In this document: positions 20,693-36,049 of the stretch, piece by piece
How positions within the stretch are numbered: position 1 is the first letter of the stretch
How the letters are laid out: each line of letters starts with the position of its first letter
Source: Solibacillus palustris
Lineage (GTDB): Bacteria; Bacillota; Bacilli; Bacillales_A; Planococcaceae
Length of the DNA: 64,000 bases
Direction: 5' to 3'
Assembly: GCF_022549215.1 (NCBI RefSeq)
Contig: NZ_JAKZFC010000001.1
Location: forward strand, 310,001-374,000
The notes under the pieces: model-generated
The model's database searches: none
Seen by the model: the letters and a program-made list of their open reading frames with translations, nothing else
What the model was told of the DNA's origin: nothing
Position numbers and translations under genes: made by a program

Positions 20693-20878
20693 TATTACTC
20701 GTATTTGTACAATCAAATACACGTTAAAAACTAACGATTATTCACACAGACGCACAATTATTCGTGTTTTATACCGAAAATTGAAAATCATTATGGAAAA
20801 TACGTGTCATTCTGATGTAATAAATGGTACACTGTTGATGAAAATAAAAGTAAATAAATATTAGGGAGGAAACCCTCT

Positions 20879-21325
20879 ATGAAAATTGCCATTTCTTCAG
20901 ATCATGGCGGCAATAATTTACGTAAAGAAATTATGGCACTATTAGACGAATTAGCGATTAGCTACGAAGACTTTGGTCCACAATCGAGCGACTCAGTTGA
21001 CTATCCAGATTACGCGCGCCCTGTTGCAGAGCGTGTTGCATCAGGTGAATTTGACAAAGGTATTTTAATTTGCGGAACAGGGATTGGAATTTCAATCGCT
21101 GCTAATAAATTTAAAGGTATCCGTTGTGCATTAGTACATGATACTTTTTCAGCTAAAGCGACACGTAACCATAACGACTCAAATATTTTAGCGATGGGTG
21201 AGCGTGTTATTGGTGCGGGTCTAGCACGAGAAATTGTAACAACTTGGTTAAACGCAGAATTCGAAGGTGGACGTCATATCCGCCGCGTTGAAAAAATTTC
21301 TGAAATCGAAGAACAACAACAATAG
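20879..21325 (+). CDS. rpiB: Ribose-5-phosphate isomerase B
   Basis: Interconverts ribose 5-phosphate and ribulose 5-phosphate. 148 residues. Begins MKIAISSDHGG (substrate Asp/His), with the catalytic Cys in ILICGTGIGISIAANK and THR/HND motif ATRNHNDSN. Strong GGGAGG ahead of the start. It corresponds to B. subtilis ywlF and is followed 8 bases later by ywlG. Confidence 0.96.
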   Translation: MKIAISSDHGGNNLRKEIMALLDELAISYEDFGPQSSDSVDYPDYARPVAERVASGEFDKGILICGTGIGISIAANKFKGIRCALVHDTFSAKATRNHNDSNILAMGERVIGAGLAREIVTTWLNAEFEGGRHIRRVEKISEIEEQQQ

Positions 21326-21333
21326 GTGACCAC

Positions 21334-21879
21334 ATGAAAAACTTACGCGATGTTCAAAAACAGTTGGCCGGAGCCTTACATGAATTCGAGCAGCAAGTGA
21401 AGTTTACCGAGGATCAGTTATTTGTTGTCGGCTGTTCGACGTCCGAAATACTTGGCGAAAAAATTGGAACAGCCGGTGCACTCGATGTTGCGCAAATGCT
21501 GTATGAGGAGTTTTCAAACTTCGCACACAAGCATAAGATGTATTTAGTTTTTCAAGGCTGCGAGCATATTAATCGTGCGTTAACATTAGAAGCAGCAGCC
21601 GCTAAAAAGTACCATTTAGAGCCTGTTTCAGTCGTCCCTGTACGAACAGCAGGTGGCTCGATGTCAGCTTACGCTCATACACAAATGAACGAACCTGTTG
21701 TTGTAGAATCCATTCAAGCTCATGCGGGTATTGATATTGGACAAACATTAATAGGCATGCATTTAAAGCATGTGGCAGTACCCATTCGTACATCAGTAAA
21801 GTTTGTAGGAGAGGCAGTCATTACGTTAGCTACAACACGTCCAAAGCTAATTGGCGGCGAACGTGCGCAATATAAGTAA
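21334..21879 (+). CDS. ywlG: UPF0340 / TIGR01440 family protein YwlG
   Basis: 181 residues, in the conserved rpiB-ywlG-glyA order. Family members have no established activity. The protein is soluble and carries motifs shared across the family such as VVGCSTSEILGE, QGCEHINRALTLE and AGIDIGQTLIGMHL. Confidence 0.9.
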   Translation: MKNLRDVQKQLAGALHEFEQQVKFTEDQLFVVGCSTSEILGEKIGTAGALDVAQMLYEEFSNFAHKHKMYLVFQGCEHINRALTLEAAAAKKYHLEPVSVVPVRTAGGSMSAYAHTQMNEPVVVESIQAHAGIDIGQTLIGMHLKHVAVPIRTSVKFVGEAVITLATTRPKLIGGERAQYK

Positions 21880-21960
21880 CGTTATTACGTTACATAACTA
21901 TCATTTTGAATTGGAAACTCCGAAGTTAATTCGGAACAAAATTTAGGAGGATTTAGACAA

Positions 21961-23205
21961 ATGGCATTTGAAAAATTAGCAGGACAAGACAAGGCAATCT
22001 TAGACGCGATTTTATTAGAGAAAAAACGTCAAAATACAAACATCGAATTAATCGCATCAGAAAACTTCGTATCAGAAGCAGTAATGGAAGCACAAGGTTC
22101 TTACCTTACAAACAAATACGCTGAAGGTTACCCAGGTAAACGTTACTATGGTGGCTGTGAGCATGTAGACGTAGTGGAAAATATCGCGCGTGATCGTGCA
22201 AAAGAATTATTCGGTGCAGCTTATGTAAACGTACAACCTCACTCAGGCGCACAAGCGAACATGGCAGTTTATCATACAATTTTACAACCAGGTGACACGG
22301 TGCTTGGTATGAACCTATCACATGGTGGTCACTTAACACATGGTTCTCCAGTAAACTTCTCTGGTATTTTATATAACTTTGTTGAGTACGGTGTAACAGC
22401 AGATACAAACGTAATCGACTATGAAGATGTTCGTCAAAAAGCTTTAGAATCAAAACCAAAATTAATTGTTGCTGGTGCTTCCGCTTATCCACGTGCAATT
22501 GACTTCGCAAAATTCCGTGAAATCGCGGATGAAGTAGGTGCATACTTCATGGTAGATATGGCGCACATTGCAGGTTTAGTAGCTGCTGGTGAGCATATGA
22601 ACCCAGTACCATACGCTGATTTTGTAACAACAACTACACATAAAACATTACGTGGTCCACGTGGCGGTATGATTTTAACAAATGATGAAAAATGGGAAAA
22701 AGAATTAAATAAATCAGTATTCCCAGGTATTCAAGGTGGCCCATTAATGCACGTAATCGCTGCAAAAGCAGTAGCATTTGGTGAAGCATTACAACCTGAA
22801 TTTAAAGACTATGCAAAACAAATTAAAGTAAACGCAGCAGCACTAGCAAAGAGCTTACAAGAAGAAGGCGTTGAAATCGTATCGGGTGGTACAGACAACC
22901 ACTTATTATTATTAAACGTAAAATCTTTAGGCTTAACTGGTAAAGTTGCAGAGCACATCCTTGATGAAGTGGCGATTACAACAAACAAAAACACAATTCC
23001 TTACGATACTGAAAAGCCATTCGTAACATCAGGTGTTCGAGTTGGTACAGCAGCAATCACTTCTCGAGGTTTCAATGAAGAAGATGCAATCGAAGTAGGT
23101 AAAATTATTGCATTAGTACTTAAAAACCCAGAAGACGCAGCTGTGAAAGAAGAAGCACGTAAGCGTGTAGATGCATTAACTGCGAAACACCCATTATATG
23201 CATAA
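21961..23205 (+). CDS. glyA: Serine hydroxymethyltransferase
   Basis: PLP enzyme that converts serine and tetrahydrofolate to glycine and methylenetetrahydrofolate, the main one-carbon source. 414 residues. PLP lysine in [14 protein letters not shown]; other family motifs are [10 protein letters not shown] and [13 protein letters not shown]. Ribosome binding site AGGAGG. A hairpin terminator follows. Confidence 0.98.
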   Translation: MAFEKLAGQDKAILDAILLEKKRQNTNIELIASENFVSEAVMEAQGSYLTNKYAEGYPGKRYYGGCEHVDVVENIARDRAKELFGAAYVNVQPHSGAQANMAVYHTILQPGDTVLGMNLSHGGHLTHGSPVNFSGILYNFVEYGVTADTNVIDYEDVRQKALESKPKLIVAGASAYPRAIDFAKFREIADEVGAYFMVDMAHIAGLVAAGEHMNPVPYADFVTTTTHKTLRGPRGGMILTNDEKWEKELNKSVFPGIQGGPLMHVIAAKAVAFGEALQPEFKDYAKQIKVNAAALAKSLQEEGVEIVSGGTDNHLLLLNVKSLGLTGKVAEHILDEVAITTNKNTIPYDTEKPFVTSGVRVGTAAITSRGFNEEDAIEVGKIIALVLKNPEDAAVKEEARKRVDALTAKHPLYA

Positions 23206-23219
23206 TAAAAAATAATATA

Positions 23220-23268
23220 AAAAAGGCCTTTTTATCTCCTAATTATGGGGTAAATAGGCCTTTTTTTA
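23220..23268 (+). terminator. glyA terminator
   Basis: AAAAAGGCC pairs with GGCCTTTTTTT across a 28-base loop; the T run is long. Confidence 0.65.
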
Positions 23269-23432
23269 AAATAAGAGTGATTAATATAAAGATTCCGTAC
23301 ATAATGACCTATTTTTCTAAATTATTTGATTGATTTATATTGAAATGGATATAGAATGTAAAGTATGTTATTACTATTTATAGAATAATAATACAGAGCG
23401 AGCGAGGGAAATTGAAATTTGATGGAGGTACT

Positions 23433-25523
23433 ATGGAAAAAATAAGTGTAAGCTATTTTGAAAGATTAAAAAAAATTGGCGACCATATACAAACAAACCG
23501 CATTATTATTGATGATACTTTCCAAATTATAGATAGTAATCTCGTTTGTTCGCAAGGAAACTTCCAACAATTATCTAATCTTTTGGAGTTTCTTATCTTT
23601 CAACCCGAAGAACAACAGCGATTTGTAAGCTCTATTATCAATGCAACTGGTGAACCGATAAAAGTTCACTATAGTCGGCAAGATGGTTCTACTTGTTTAG
23701 TTCAACTTCACAGTGTACCTATTTTATTAGAAAAACAATACTATATGTTAATAATGGTAGAGGTCGAACCGAACGCATCAGTAGTACTTACACACACCGC
23801 GAATGATATTATCATTCAAGAAACAAGTTTCGAAAATAAGATTCAAAAAATTTGTACAGAATTAGAGCGCTTGTATCGTGTGATGATTACATTTACATAT
23901 ACAAAAAAACATTCAATCTTACTTATTCCCTCAAATAGTTTTAAGGGAGTTGAAATTCCGCCGATTTCAAGCGAAGAGCAGCATTACCACAGTCAGATGC
24001 GAGGTAAAGCATTAGTGCAGTTAGCATTGCATCAGTCAACAAAACAATATGCAGAACAAAATGGCTATAGTAATAGCTTTGTTGTACCAGTCTGCACAAT
24101 AGAAAATGAAGCAATCGGCTATTTTGTCATCTATCATAATGAACGAGAAATATTTGATAAAGAAGATGATTTGTTTCAGGAGAGGCTAATACAAGTTGTC
24201 CAACTGCTCGATAAAATTTCGATGTATGAACAGCAAATTCAAATACTACAAACGATTGATAGTACAACGAATTTGCCTAGTTATCAACAATTTATTAAGC
24301 AACTCAATTTACATAAACAACAGCAAAAGGTAGGGGTCATCAAAATTATCGAGCCAGGTGAGTTTTCAAAAGTAGTGGAACTATATGGCCGACCTGCTGG
24401 AGATGAATTACTAAGACAATTAGGAAAACATTTGAAACAGGCTTCAATTAGTAAAGATAGTGAAATTGCACGTTTCACAAGCTCTTCACTCATCATGTAT
24501 ACACCGGTCGATTTTCAAACACTCTTCAATCGCCAATCAGTAATAAGTGGAGATGAAATGGAGTCGTTTACGATATTCAATCAACAAATACATATCACAC
24601 TAAAAGTTGGGATTGCGCCATTAGATGACTACACATCAACGCATGATTCGGTTCGCTTTGCGGAATATGCATTGACGAAGGCACGTCAAATTCATGGCGC
24701 ACATACGGAATTTTATACCGCACGCCATGATGATATTCTGGGTCGTGAAATACAACTGAGTAATCATTTAAAAAATGCGATTCGAAGTAAGGAAATTACC
24801 GCATATTTTCAGCCGAAATATGCAGTTTATAATGAAAAAATCGCCAGCATGGAGGCATTAGCACGTTGGTTTTCGCCTTCGCTAGGATTTATTTCGCCGG
24901 TAGAGTTTATTGCAATTGCCGAAAATACAGGGCTGATTAGAGATTTAGAGTTGCAAATTATTGAAAAGGTGCTCGCATGGCAGCAACAACGTCAATATGA
25001 TGGTAAGCGGATTGTGCCAATTGCGGTGAACATTTCGCCAGATCATTTCTATCATCCACAGTTCATTCCAAATTTAAAACATTTGCTTAATCACTATTAT
25101 GCTGACCCAAAATATTTAATTGTAGAAGTGACAGAAAATATGGGGCTGTTTGATTTTGAACGAGCCAACAAAATTATAAATAAATTACAAACAATTGGGA
25201 TTGTGACAAGTATAGATGATTTCGGAATTGGCTACTCATCTCTCAGTTATCTACAAAAATTTTCATTCAACGAATTAAAAATTGATCGTAGTTTTGTTAT
25301 GAAAATTGAAGAACTGGCAACACAGACAATCGTGAAGGCAATTATTGATATCGCACATACACTTGATATGGTCGTTATTGCTGAAGGTGTTGAAACAAAG
25401 GAGCAACGTGATATATTAAAAGCTATTCACTGTGATGAAATTCAAGGGTACTATTATTCAAAACCATTATCGATGGAAGAAGCCTCGAAGTTAATTGATG
25501 ACGAACGTCAAAAACGAAAGTGA
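23433..25523 (+). CDS. EAL-domain protein with degenerate GGDEF (c-di-GMP phosphodiesterase)
   Basis: 696 residues from ATG 23433 (GGAGG ahead); the frame is open a little further upstream. Three parts: a PAS/GAF-like sensory N-terminus of about 270 residues, a GGDEF-type domain, and a C-terminal EAL domain. The GGDEF signature is lost (the site reads ARFTSSSLIMY), so it probably does not make c-di-GMP. The EAL domain keeps the metal and catalytic residues: MEALARW, VNIS, EVTE, IDDFGIGYSS, the Lys of LKIDRSF, and AEGVET. It should hydrolyse c-di-GMP to pGpG. No membrane segment is seen, so it is cytoplasmic. It lies between glyA and upp and is absent there in B. subtilis. Confidence 0.9.
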   Translation: MEKISVSYFERLKKIGDHIQTNRIIIDDTFQIIDSNLVCSQGNFQQLSNLLEFLIFQPEEQQRFVSSIINATGEPIKVHYSRQDGSTCLVQLHSVPILLEKQYYMLIMVEVEPNASVVLTHTANDIIIQETSFENKIQKICTELERLYRVMITFTYTKKHSILLIPSNSFKGVEIPPISSEEQHYHSQMRGKALVQLALHQSTKQYAEQNGYSNSFVVPVCTIENEAIGYFVIYHNEREIFDKEDDLFQERLIQVVQLLDKISMYEQQIQILQTIDSTTNLPSYQQFIKQLNLHKQQQKVGVIKIIEPGEFSKVVELYGRPAGDELLRQLGKHLKQASISKDSEIARFTSSSLIMYTPVDFQTLFNRQSVISGDEMESFTIFNQQIHITLKVGIAPLDDYTSTHDSVRFAEYALTKARQIHGAHTEFYTARHDDILGREIQLSNHLKNAIRSKEITAYFQPKYAVYNEKIASMEALARWFSPSLGFISPVEFIAIAENTGLIRDLELQIIEKVLAWQQQRQYDGKRIVPIAVNISPDHFYHPQFIPNLKHLLNHYYADPKYLIVEVTENMGLFDFERANKIINKLQTIGIVTSIDDFGIGYSSLSYLQKFSFNELKIDRSFVMKIEELATQTIVKAIIDIAHTLDMVVIAEGVETKEQRDILKAIHCDEIQGYYYSKPLSMEEASKLIDDERQKRK

Positions 25524-25563
25524 ATTTGATAATCTTTGTGAACGTATAAAAAACATCCGGTGA

Positions 25564-26259
<696 letters not shown>

Positions 26260-26267
26260 TATACAAC

Positions 26268-26299
26268 AACGCCCGTGAAGTCGTTTACGGGCGTTTTTT
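26268..26299 (+). terminator. upp terminator
   Basis: AACGCCCGT and ACGGGCGTT form a perfect stem followed by T6. Confidence 0.8.
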
Positions 26300-26344
26300 A
26301 TAGAAGAAGCCAATATTATTTAAATTAATAAAAGGAGCTCTATC

Positions 26345-27460
26345 ATGACTAACAAATATAAAGTAATGACAATTTTTGGTACGCGCCCTGAGGCAATTAA
26401 AATGGCGCCGCTTGTATTAGAACTTCAAAAACATCCAGAACAAATCGAATCAATCGTTACCGTAACTGCACAGCACCGTCAAATGCTTGACCAAGTGCTT
26501 GAAACATTCAAAATTACACCAGACTATGACTTAAATATTATGAAAGATCGCCAAACGTTAGTGGACGTGGCTACAAACGCATTAATTGGCTTAGATCGTG
26601 TTATGAAAGAGGCGAAACCGGATATCGTACTTGTACATGGTGATACCGCGACAACCTTTATAGGAAGCTTAGCAGCATTCTATAACCAAATTGCAATTGG
26701 TCACGTAGAAGCAGGTTTACGTACGGGTCAAAAATACTCTCCATATCCAGAAGAAATGAACCGTCAATTAACAGGAGTTATGGCAGATCTACACTTCTCG
26801 CCAACTGAGCAATCACGCGAAAACCTAATAAAAGAAAATAAGCCTGCTGAAGCAATTTTTGTAACAGGCAATACGGCAATTGATGCATTAAAAACGACAG
26901 TAAGCGAAAACTATACACACCCAGTGCTAGAAAAAATGGGTACGGACCGCATGGTTCTTTTAACTGCGCACCGTCGTGAAAACTTAGGGGAGCCAATGCG
27001 CAATATGTTCCGTGCAATCATGCGCTTACTAGCTGAGCATGAGGATGTACAAATAGTGTATCCAGTGCATATGAACCCAGCTGTGCGTGAAGTAGCAAAC
27101 GAAATTTTAGGGGACAATCCACGTGTACATTTAATCGAGCCATTAGAAGTGTTTGACTTCCATAATTTCGCGGCACGTTCATTTATGATTTTAACGGATT
27201 CGGGTGGGGTACAAGAAGAAGCGCCATCTCTAGGTAAGCCAGTACTTGTATTACGCGACACAACAGAGCGCCCAGAAGGTATTGCAGCAGGTACATTAAA
27301 GCTTGCAGGGACTGATGAAGAAGTGATATACACAATGGCAAAGGAATTACTAACGAATCAAGCAGCCTATGACAAAATGGCACATGCCTCAAATCCGTAT
27401 GGTGATGGATTTGCATCTCAACGAATTGTAGAAGCACTAATTAAACACGCTAAGTTATAG
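26345..27460 (+). CDS. mnaA: UDP-N-acetylglucosamine 2-epimerase (non-hydrolysing)
   Basis: Interconverts UDP-GlcNAc and UDP-ManNAc. 371 residues; motifs FGTRPEAIKMAPLV, VHGDTATTF, VEAGLRTG and TDSGGVQEEAPSLGKPVL. UDP-ManNAc feeds the wall-polymer linkage unit, so MnaA is the likely substrate supplier for the TagA-like transferase at 56352. Ribosome binding site AAAGGAG. As in B. subtilis it lies between upp and atpI. Confidence 0.96.
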   Translation: MTNKYKVMTIFGTRPEAIKMAPLVLELQKHPEQIESIVTVTAQHRQMLDQVLETFKITPDYDLNIMKDRQTLVDVATNALIGLDRVMKEAKPDIVLVHGDTATTFIGSLAAFYNQIAIGHVEAGLRTGQKYSPYPEEMNRQLTGVMADLHFSPTEQSRENLIKENKPAEAIFVTGNTAIDALKTTVSENYTHPVLEKMGTDRMVLLTAHRRENLGEPMRNMFRAIMRLLAEHEDVQIVYPVHMNPAVREVANEILGDNPRVHLIEPLEVFDFHNFAARSFMILTDSGGVQEEAPSLGKPVLVLRDTTERPEGIAAGTLKLAGTDEEVIYTMAKELLTNQAAYDKMAHASNPYGDGFASQRIVEALIKHAKL

Positions 27461-27523
27461 AATGAACAATCTTTTTAAATTTAATTGAAATCTTCCTTTA
27501 AAAATTCGTGATACTTTCCAAAG

Positions 27524-27569
27524 GTTTAACAACTTTTACATGAGTGTAGAAGTTGTTAAACTTCACTCA
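27524..27569 (+). promoter_or_regulatory. Long perfect stem-loop, possible pseudoknot, after mnaA
   Basis: GTTTAACAACTT (27524-27535) and AAGTTGTTAAAC (27550-27561) pair over 12 bases. The loop segment TGAGTG (27541-27546) is complementary to the tail CACTCA (27564-27569), which would allow an H-type pseudoknot. There is no T run, so it is not a classic terminator. Confidence 0.4.
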
Positions 27570-27837
27570 AAAATAATAGGGTTTGATGAGTAAGCGTTTT
27601 TTTATGGGAATTTATATAATAAATAAAAAAATAGATTTGTCAATAGTTAAAATCAATATAAATACACGAAAAAAATCTTTTTTTATATAGAAATAAATGG
27701 AAAACAGAAAAAAAGCGTGAAATAGCGAATTATGTTGTTAGTGAAGAAATGTAGATTGAGATTATGCATAACTTTACACAAATTTGTCAACAATTTGACG
27801 AGGACTTCAACTGTGTGAAGTTTTTCACCAATAGCAA

Positions 27838-28189
27838 TTGACATCAAAAACCCCCTATTGTATGCTTACAAAGGGTAAGAATGATAAGAGTTTCCTCTAG
27901 TCTCAAGACGTTGAAACACTTGTTATATCAAGTTTCTACTAGATTGACATTTGAAACTAAACTTGTCAATTTGCAACGTTTTATGCGTCTGGATTAAACG
28001 TCCACAAGATTACGAGTCATTTAGAAGTATGGAATGATTAGTGACGTTGGATAATGCTTCCATAGTCAAAATTATTTAGTACTTGTAACGGCCTCTGATT
28101 TTGTAGTGCATTCACTACAATTTAAATTCACTTAATGGTCGAAGAACGCTTTCTTTACTCGAAAAAATGTTTCAGGAGATTAATTGCCA
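27838..28189 (+). promoter_or_regulatory. ATP synthase operon promoter and long leader
   Basis: TTGACA at 27838-27843 and TATGCT at 27861-27866, spacer 17. The predicted start near 27873 leaves a leader of about 310 bases before atpI with no gene in it. The remaining 27570-27837 is AT-rich and empty apart from a small palindrome, ACTTCAACTGTGTGAAGT. Confidence 0.6.
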
Positions 28190-28561
28190 ATGCTAAATTT
28201 GCATCACATGTTCGCAATGCAGAAAAAGGCGTTCTTTTTTTTGCTTGCTATTTGTGCGTTAGGCTGGGGATTTTCGCCGTATGATTCGATATTTGCTGGT
28301 ATAGCCCTAGGTGCTTTCTTTGGTACGTATAACTTTTGGATATTAGTTCGACGTATGGAAAAATTTGACCGTTCCATGAGTGAAGGGACAAAAGCACCAT
28401 CTATAGGCACGGCATATCGCTTTTTTTCAGGTGTTGCCGCAGTCGCAATCGCAATATCGTTGCCACAATATTTCCACTTAATAAGCACGGTCATTGGGCT
28501 CATGATTCCGTACATCTTTTTAGTAATAGAAAGAATTGTACACCAGAATAAAAGCCATTAA
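28190..28561 (+). CDS. atpI: ATP synthase protein I
   Basis: About 123-residue membrane protein with four hydrophobic segments, first gene of the operon. AtpI helps assemble the c-ring and may affect magnesium transport; it is not part of the mature enzyme. ATG 28190 is preferred, though TTG at 28184 lies closer to AGGAG (5 against 11 bases). Sequence is weakly conserved in this family, so the call rests on topology and operon position. Confidence 0.88.
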   Translation: MLNLHHMFAMQKKAFFFLLAICALGWGFSPYDSIFAGIALGAFFGTYNFWILVRRMEKFDRSMSEGTKAPSIGTAYRFFSGVAAVAIAISLPQYFHLISTVIGLMIPYIFLVIERIVHQNKSH

Positions 28562-29320
<759 letters not shown>

Positions 29321-29353
29321 TTATAAATTCTCGCATTCAATGTAGTGCGGTAA

Positions 29354-29623
<270 letters not shown>

Positions 29624-29648
29624 TCTTTATAAAAAGATTATTTTACAG

Positions 29649-29714
29649 TGGCGAAGAAGACTTTTCGAAGGCCCTTCGCCATTACTTTTGTATAAATAAG
29701 GTATAACCTTATTT
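29649..29714 (+). promoter_or_regulatory. Two tandem hairpins between atpE and atpF
   Basis: TGGCGAAG (29649-29656) with CTTCGCCA (29674-29681), then AAATAAGG (29694-29701) with CCTTATTT (29707-29714). The second is followed by a T-rich stretch. Probable attenuation, stability or processing elements that set atpE apart from the other subunits. Confidence 0.5.
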
Positions 29715-29790
29715 ATTGTTTTTTAACATGAAAGTAAAAGTTTTACAAATATAGATTTCTATTTAAGCTCTTGAAGGGAGTGAAACAATC

Positions 29791-30312
29791 GTGTTTTTAG
29801 ACTATCTTGTACTTGGTGCAGGCGCTAACCACATCAATTTAGGTGACGTTTTCGCTACATTAGTTATCTTCTTAGGTTTAATGGCACTTCTTAAAAAGTT
29901 CGCTTGGGGTCCTTTAATGGGTATCATGCGCGAGCGTGAAGAGTTAGTAGCAAGCGGCATTGATGCAGCTGAAAAAGCTAAGAAAGAAACGCAAGCACTA
30001 TTAGAAGAACAAAAGAGCCTTCTTAAAGAAGCTCGCACAGAAGCGCAATCTATCGTAGAAGGCGCTAAAAAGCAAGGCGAAGCAACTCGCGAAGAAATCG
30101 TGTCAGCTGCACGCGCTGAAGCTAACCGTCTAAAAGAATCTGCAGTTCGTGATATCGAAGCAGAGAAAGAAAAAGCAATCGCTGCGGTACGCGAAGAAGT
30201 GGTTTCATTATCAGTTCTTGCTGCATCTAAAGTTCTTGGAAAAGAAATTTCTGAAGCAGACAACAGCGCATTAATTAAAGAAACGATTGCGAAGGCAGGC
30301 GAAGCGAAATGA
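29791..30312 (+). CDS. atpF: ATP synthase Fo subunit b
   Basis: Peripheral stalk. 173 residues, one N-terminal transmembrane helix (about residues 18-36), then a long charged coiled coil. GTG start with GAAGGGAGTG ahead. Stop overlaps the atpH start by 4 bases. Confidence 0.95.
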   Translation: MFLDYLVLGAGANHINLGDVFATLVIFLGLMALLKKFAWGPLMGIMREREELVASGIDAAEKAKKETQALLEEQKSLLKEARTEAQSIVEGAKKQGEATREEIVSAARAEANRLKESAVRDIEAEKEKAIAAVREEVVSLSVLAASKVLGKEISEADNSALIKETIAKAGEAK

Positions 30313-30845
30313 GTCAATCGACTGTAGCAAATCGCTATGCTCAAGCAATTTTTAAATTAGCGTCTCAGCAAAACTTACTTTCTGAAGTGGGTGCAGATTT
30401 AAAAGAGATCAAAGAAGTATTAGCTTCAAACGATGAGTTTATGGCATTACTTACTGCTCCAAAAATCTCAGCTGACCGCAAAAAAGAGCTTATTGCTCAA
30501 ATCTTAACTGGTGCTCAGTCAATCGTTGTAAACATGGTTCAATTTTTAATTGAAAAGAAACGTTTAAACGAATTATCAGCTGTAGCTGAACAGTTTCAAG
30601 CATTAGCAGCAGCTGCTCAAGGCGCTGCAGATGCAAAAGTATTCTCTACTCGTGAATTAACTGAACAAGAGCGTGCAGAAATTTCTGTTGCTTTCGGTAA
30701 ATTAGTAGGTAAAGAAACACTTAATATTACAAACATTATCGATGCGTCACTAATCGGTGGCGTACGCGTTCAAATTGGCAACTATATTTTCGACAGCACT
30801 GTAGCATCTAAGCTAGAGGACTTAAAAAAAGTTTTAGTTGGTTAA
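30309..30845 (+). CDS. atpH: ATP synthase F1 subunit delta
   Basis: Links the peripheral stalk to the F1 head. 178 residues. Starts within atpF (ATGA overlap). Delta family features: [13 protein letters not shown] at the N-terminus and [16 protein letters not shown] near the C-terminus. Confidence 0.95.
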   Translation: MSQSTVANRYAQAIFKLASQQNLLSEVGADLKEIKEVLASNDEFMALLTAPKISADRKKELIAQILTGAQSIVVNMVQFLIEKKRLNELSAVAEQFQALAAAAQGAADAKVFSTRELTEQERAEISVAFGKLVGKETLNITNIIDASLIGGVRVQIGNYIFDSTVASKLEDLKKVLVG

Positions 30846-30868
30846 ATCTTAAGAAATGTGAGAGGTGA

Positions 30869-32383
<1,515 letters not shown>

Positions 32384-32391
32384 GATTTGAA

Positions 32392-32432
32392 CAGTTTTTT
32401 TACGTGTGTATTCGTATGCACGTAAAAAACTG
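32392..32432 (+). promoter_or_regulatory. Hairpin between atpA and atpG
   Basis: CAGTTTTTTTACGTG and CACGTAAAAAACTG pair over about 14 bases with one bulged T and a 12-base loop. The run of T lies within the left arm, so it is unlikely to terminate transcription. Confidence 0.45.
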
Positions 32433-32457
32433 AACAGCTCTTTTAAGAACTTGATAA

Positions 32458-34803
<2,346 letters not shown>

Positions 34804-34811
34804 TTAGCTGA

Positions 34812-35234
<423 letters not shown>

Positions 35235-35246
35235 TTTTGATAAAAA

Positions 35247-35274
35247 GTGGGCAGAGCAATCTGCCCGCTTTTTT
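35247..35274 (+). terminator. ATP synthase operon terminator
   Basis: GTGGGCAGA and TCTGCCCGC with loop GCAA, followed by six T. A G-T closing pair at the base. Confidence 0.8.
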
Positions 35275-35376
35275 AAATATTATTTTTGACGTTGGAAAAC
35301 TCTAAGGATTTATAATCTTTAAATAGCAAATTCATTGATTTAAAGACTTAATGAATAGAAGGAGTGAAAGTGTGAA

Positions 35377-35619
35377 ATGGATTTAATCGTACAAACTGGT
35401 CAACAAGCACTAATGAATATTATTGCAAATATTATTTTTATTGGTATGGCTTTGTATGCTTTACAAGGACTTCGTATTGAGCAGCTGTTTAAAAAAGGGA
35501 AAACATTTCAAATTCAACTATTTTATATATTTATGAGTATTGTTATAGGATCAACTGTGGCAGATTTCTTTTTAAATTTTTTGAGTTGGTCTAAAATGAT
35601 CCCCTATATTTACCAATAA
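35377..35619 (+). CDS. ywzB: DUF1146 family membrane protein (YwzB-like)
   Basis: 80 residues with two hydrophobic segments (about 13-32 and 48-66) and the family motif ALQGLRIEQLFKKG between them. Same position as B. subtilis ywzB, after atpC. Function unknown. The next B. subtilis gene, ywmB, is missing here: the 430 bases to murAA contain only a possible hairpin (TTCTTGTAG with CTACAAGGAA, 35650-35690) and AT-rich sequence. Confidence 0.85.
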   Translation: MDLIVQTGQQALMNIIANIIFIGMALYALQGLRIEQLFKKGKTFQIQLFYIFMSIVIGSTVADFFLNFLSWSKMIPYIYQ

Positions 35620-36049
35620 AACAGGAAATTTAATGTGTCATTTTATTTCTTGTAGGGGGAAATAATCACTTGTTTTTCACTACAAGGAATAAAAATTTCC
35701 TAGGAAATACAGTACGTTTATAAGATTATAACGTGCGAGTAGTTATTTAGGTCTGGTACTTCTTTCTTGATTGGTTAGGACTGCATAAGACTTCATATCG
35801 CGTTATTCTGCGTGTGATTTGTATTTCTAATGAATATTTGTCTATTCACAATAATTACTTGTCCTGCGTATTATATATTTATAGCTATTTTGATAAAATT
35901 AGCTTAAAATAGTGATTTGGGTGCTTGAATATGCACCATTATTTATGTAGTATGTTCTAGTGTGTAAAATAACAGTCAAATGAAAAAATTAATTGAACTT
36001 ATCCATTCATTTATTAATTATATGAGAATCGAATTCGGAGGGACGAATT

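Noticed and set aside
20679-20864. Small reading frame before rpiB
   Set aside because: It overlaps a terminator tail and AT-rich promoter DNA, has no ribosome binding site and a non-protein-like composition.
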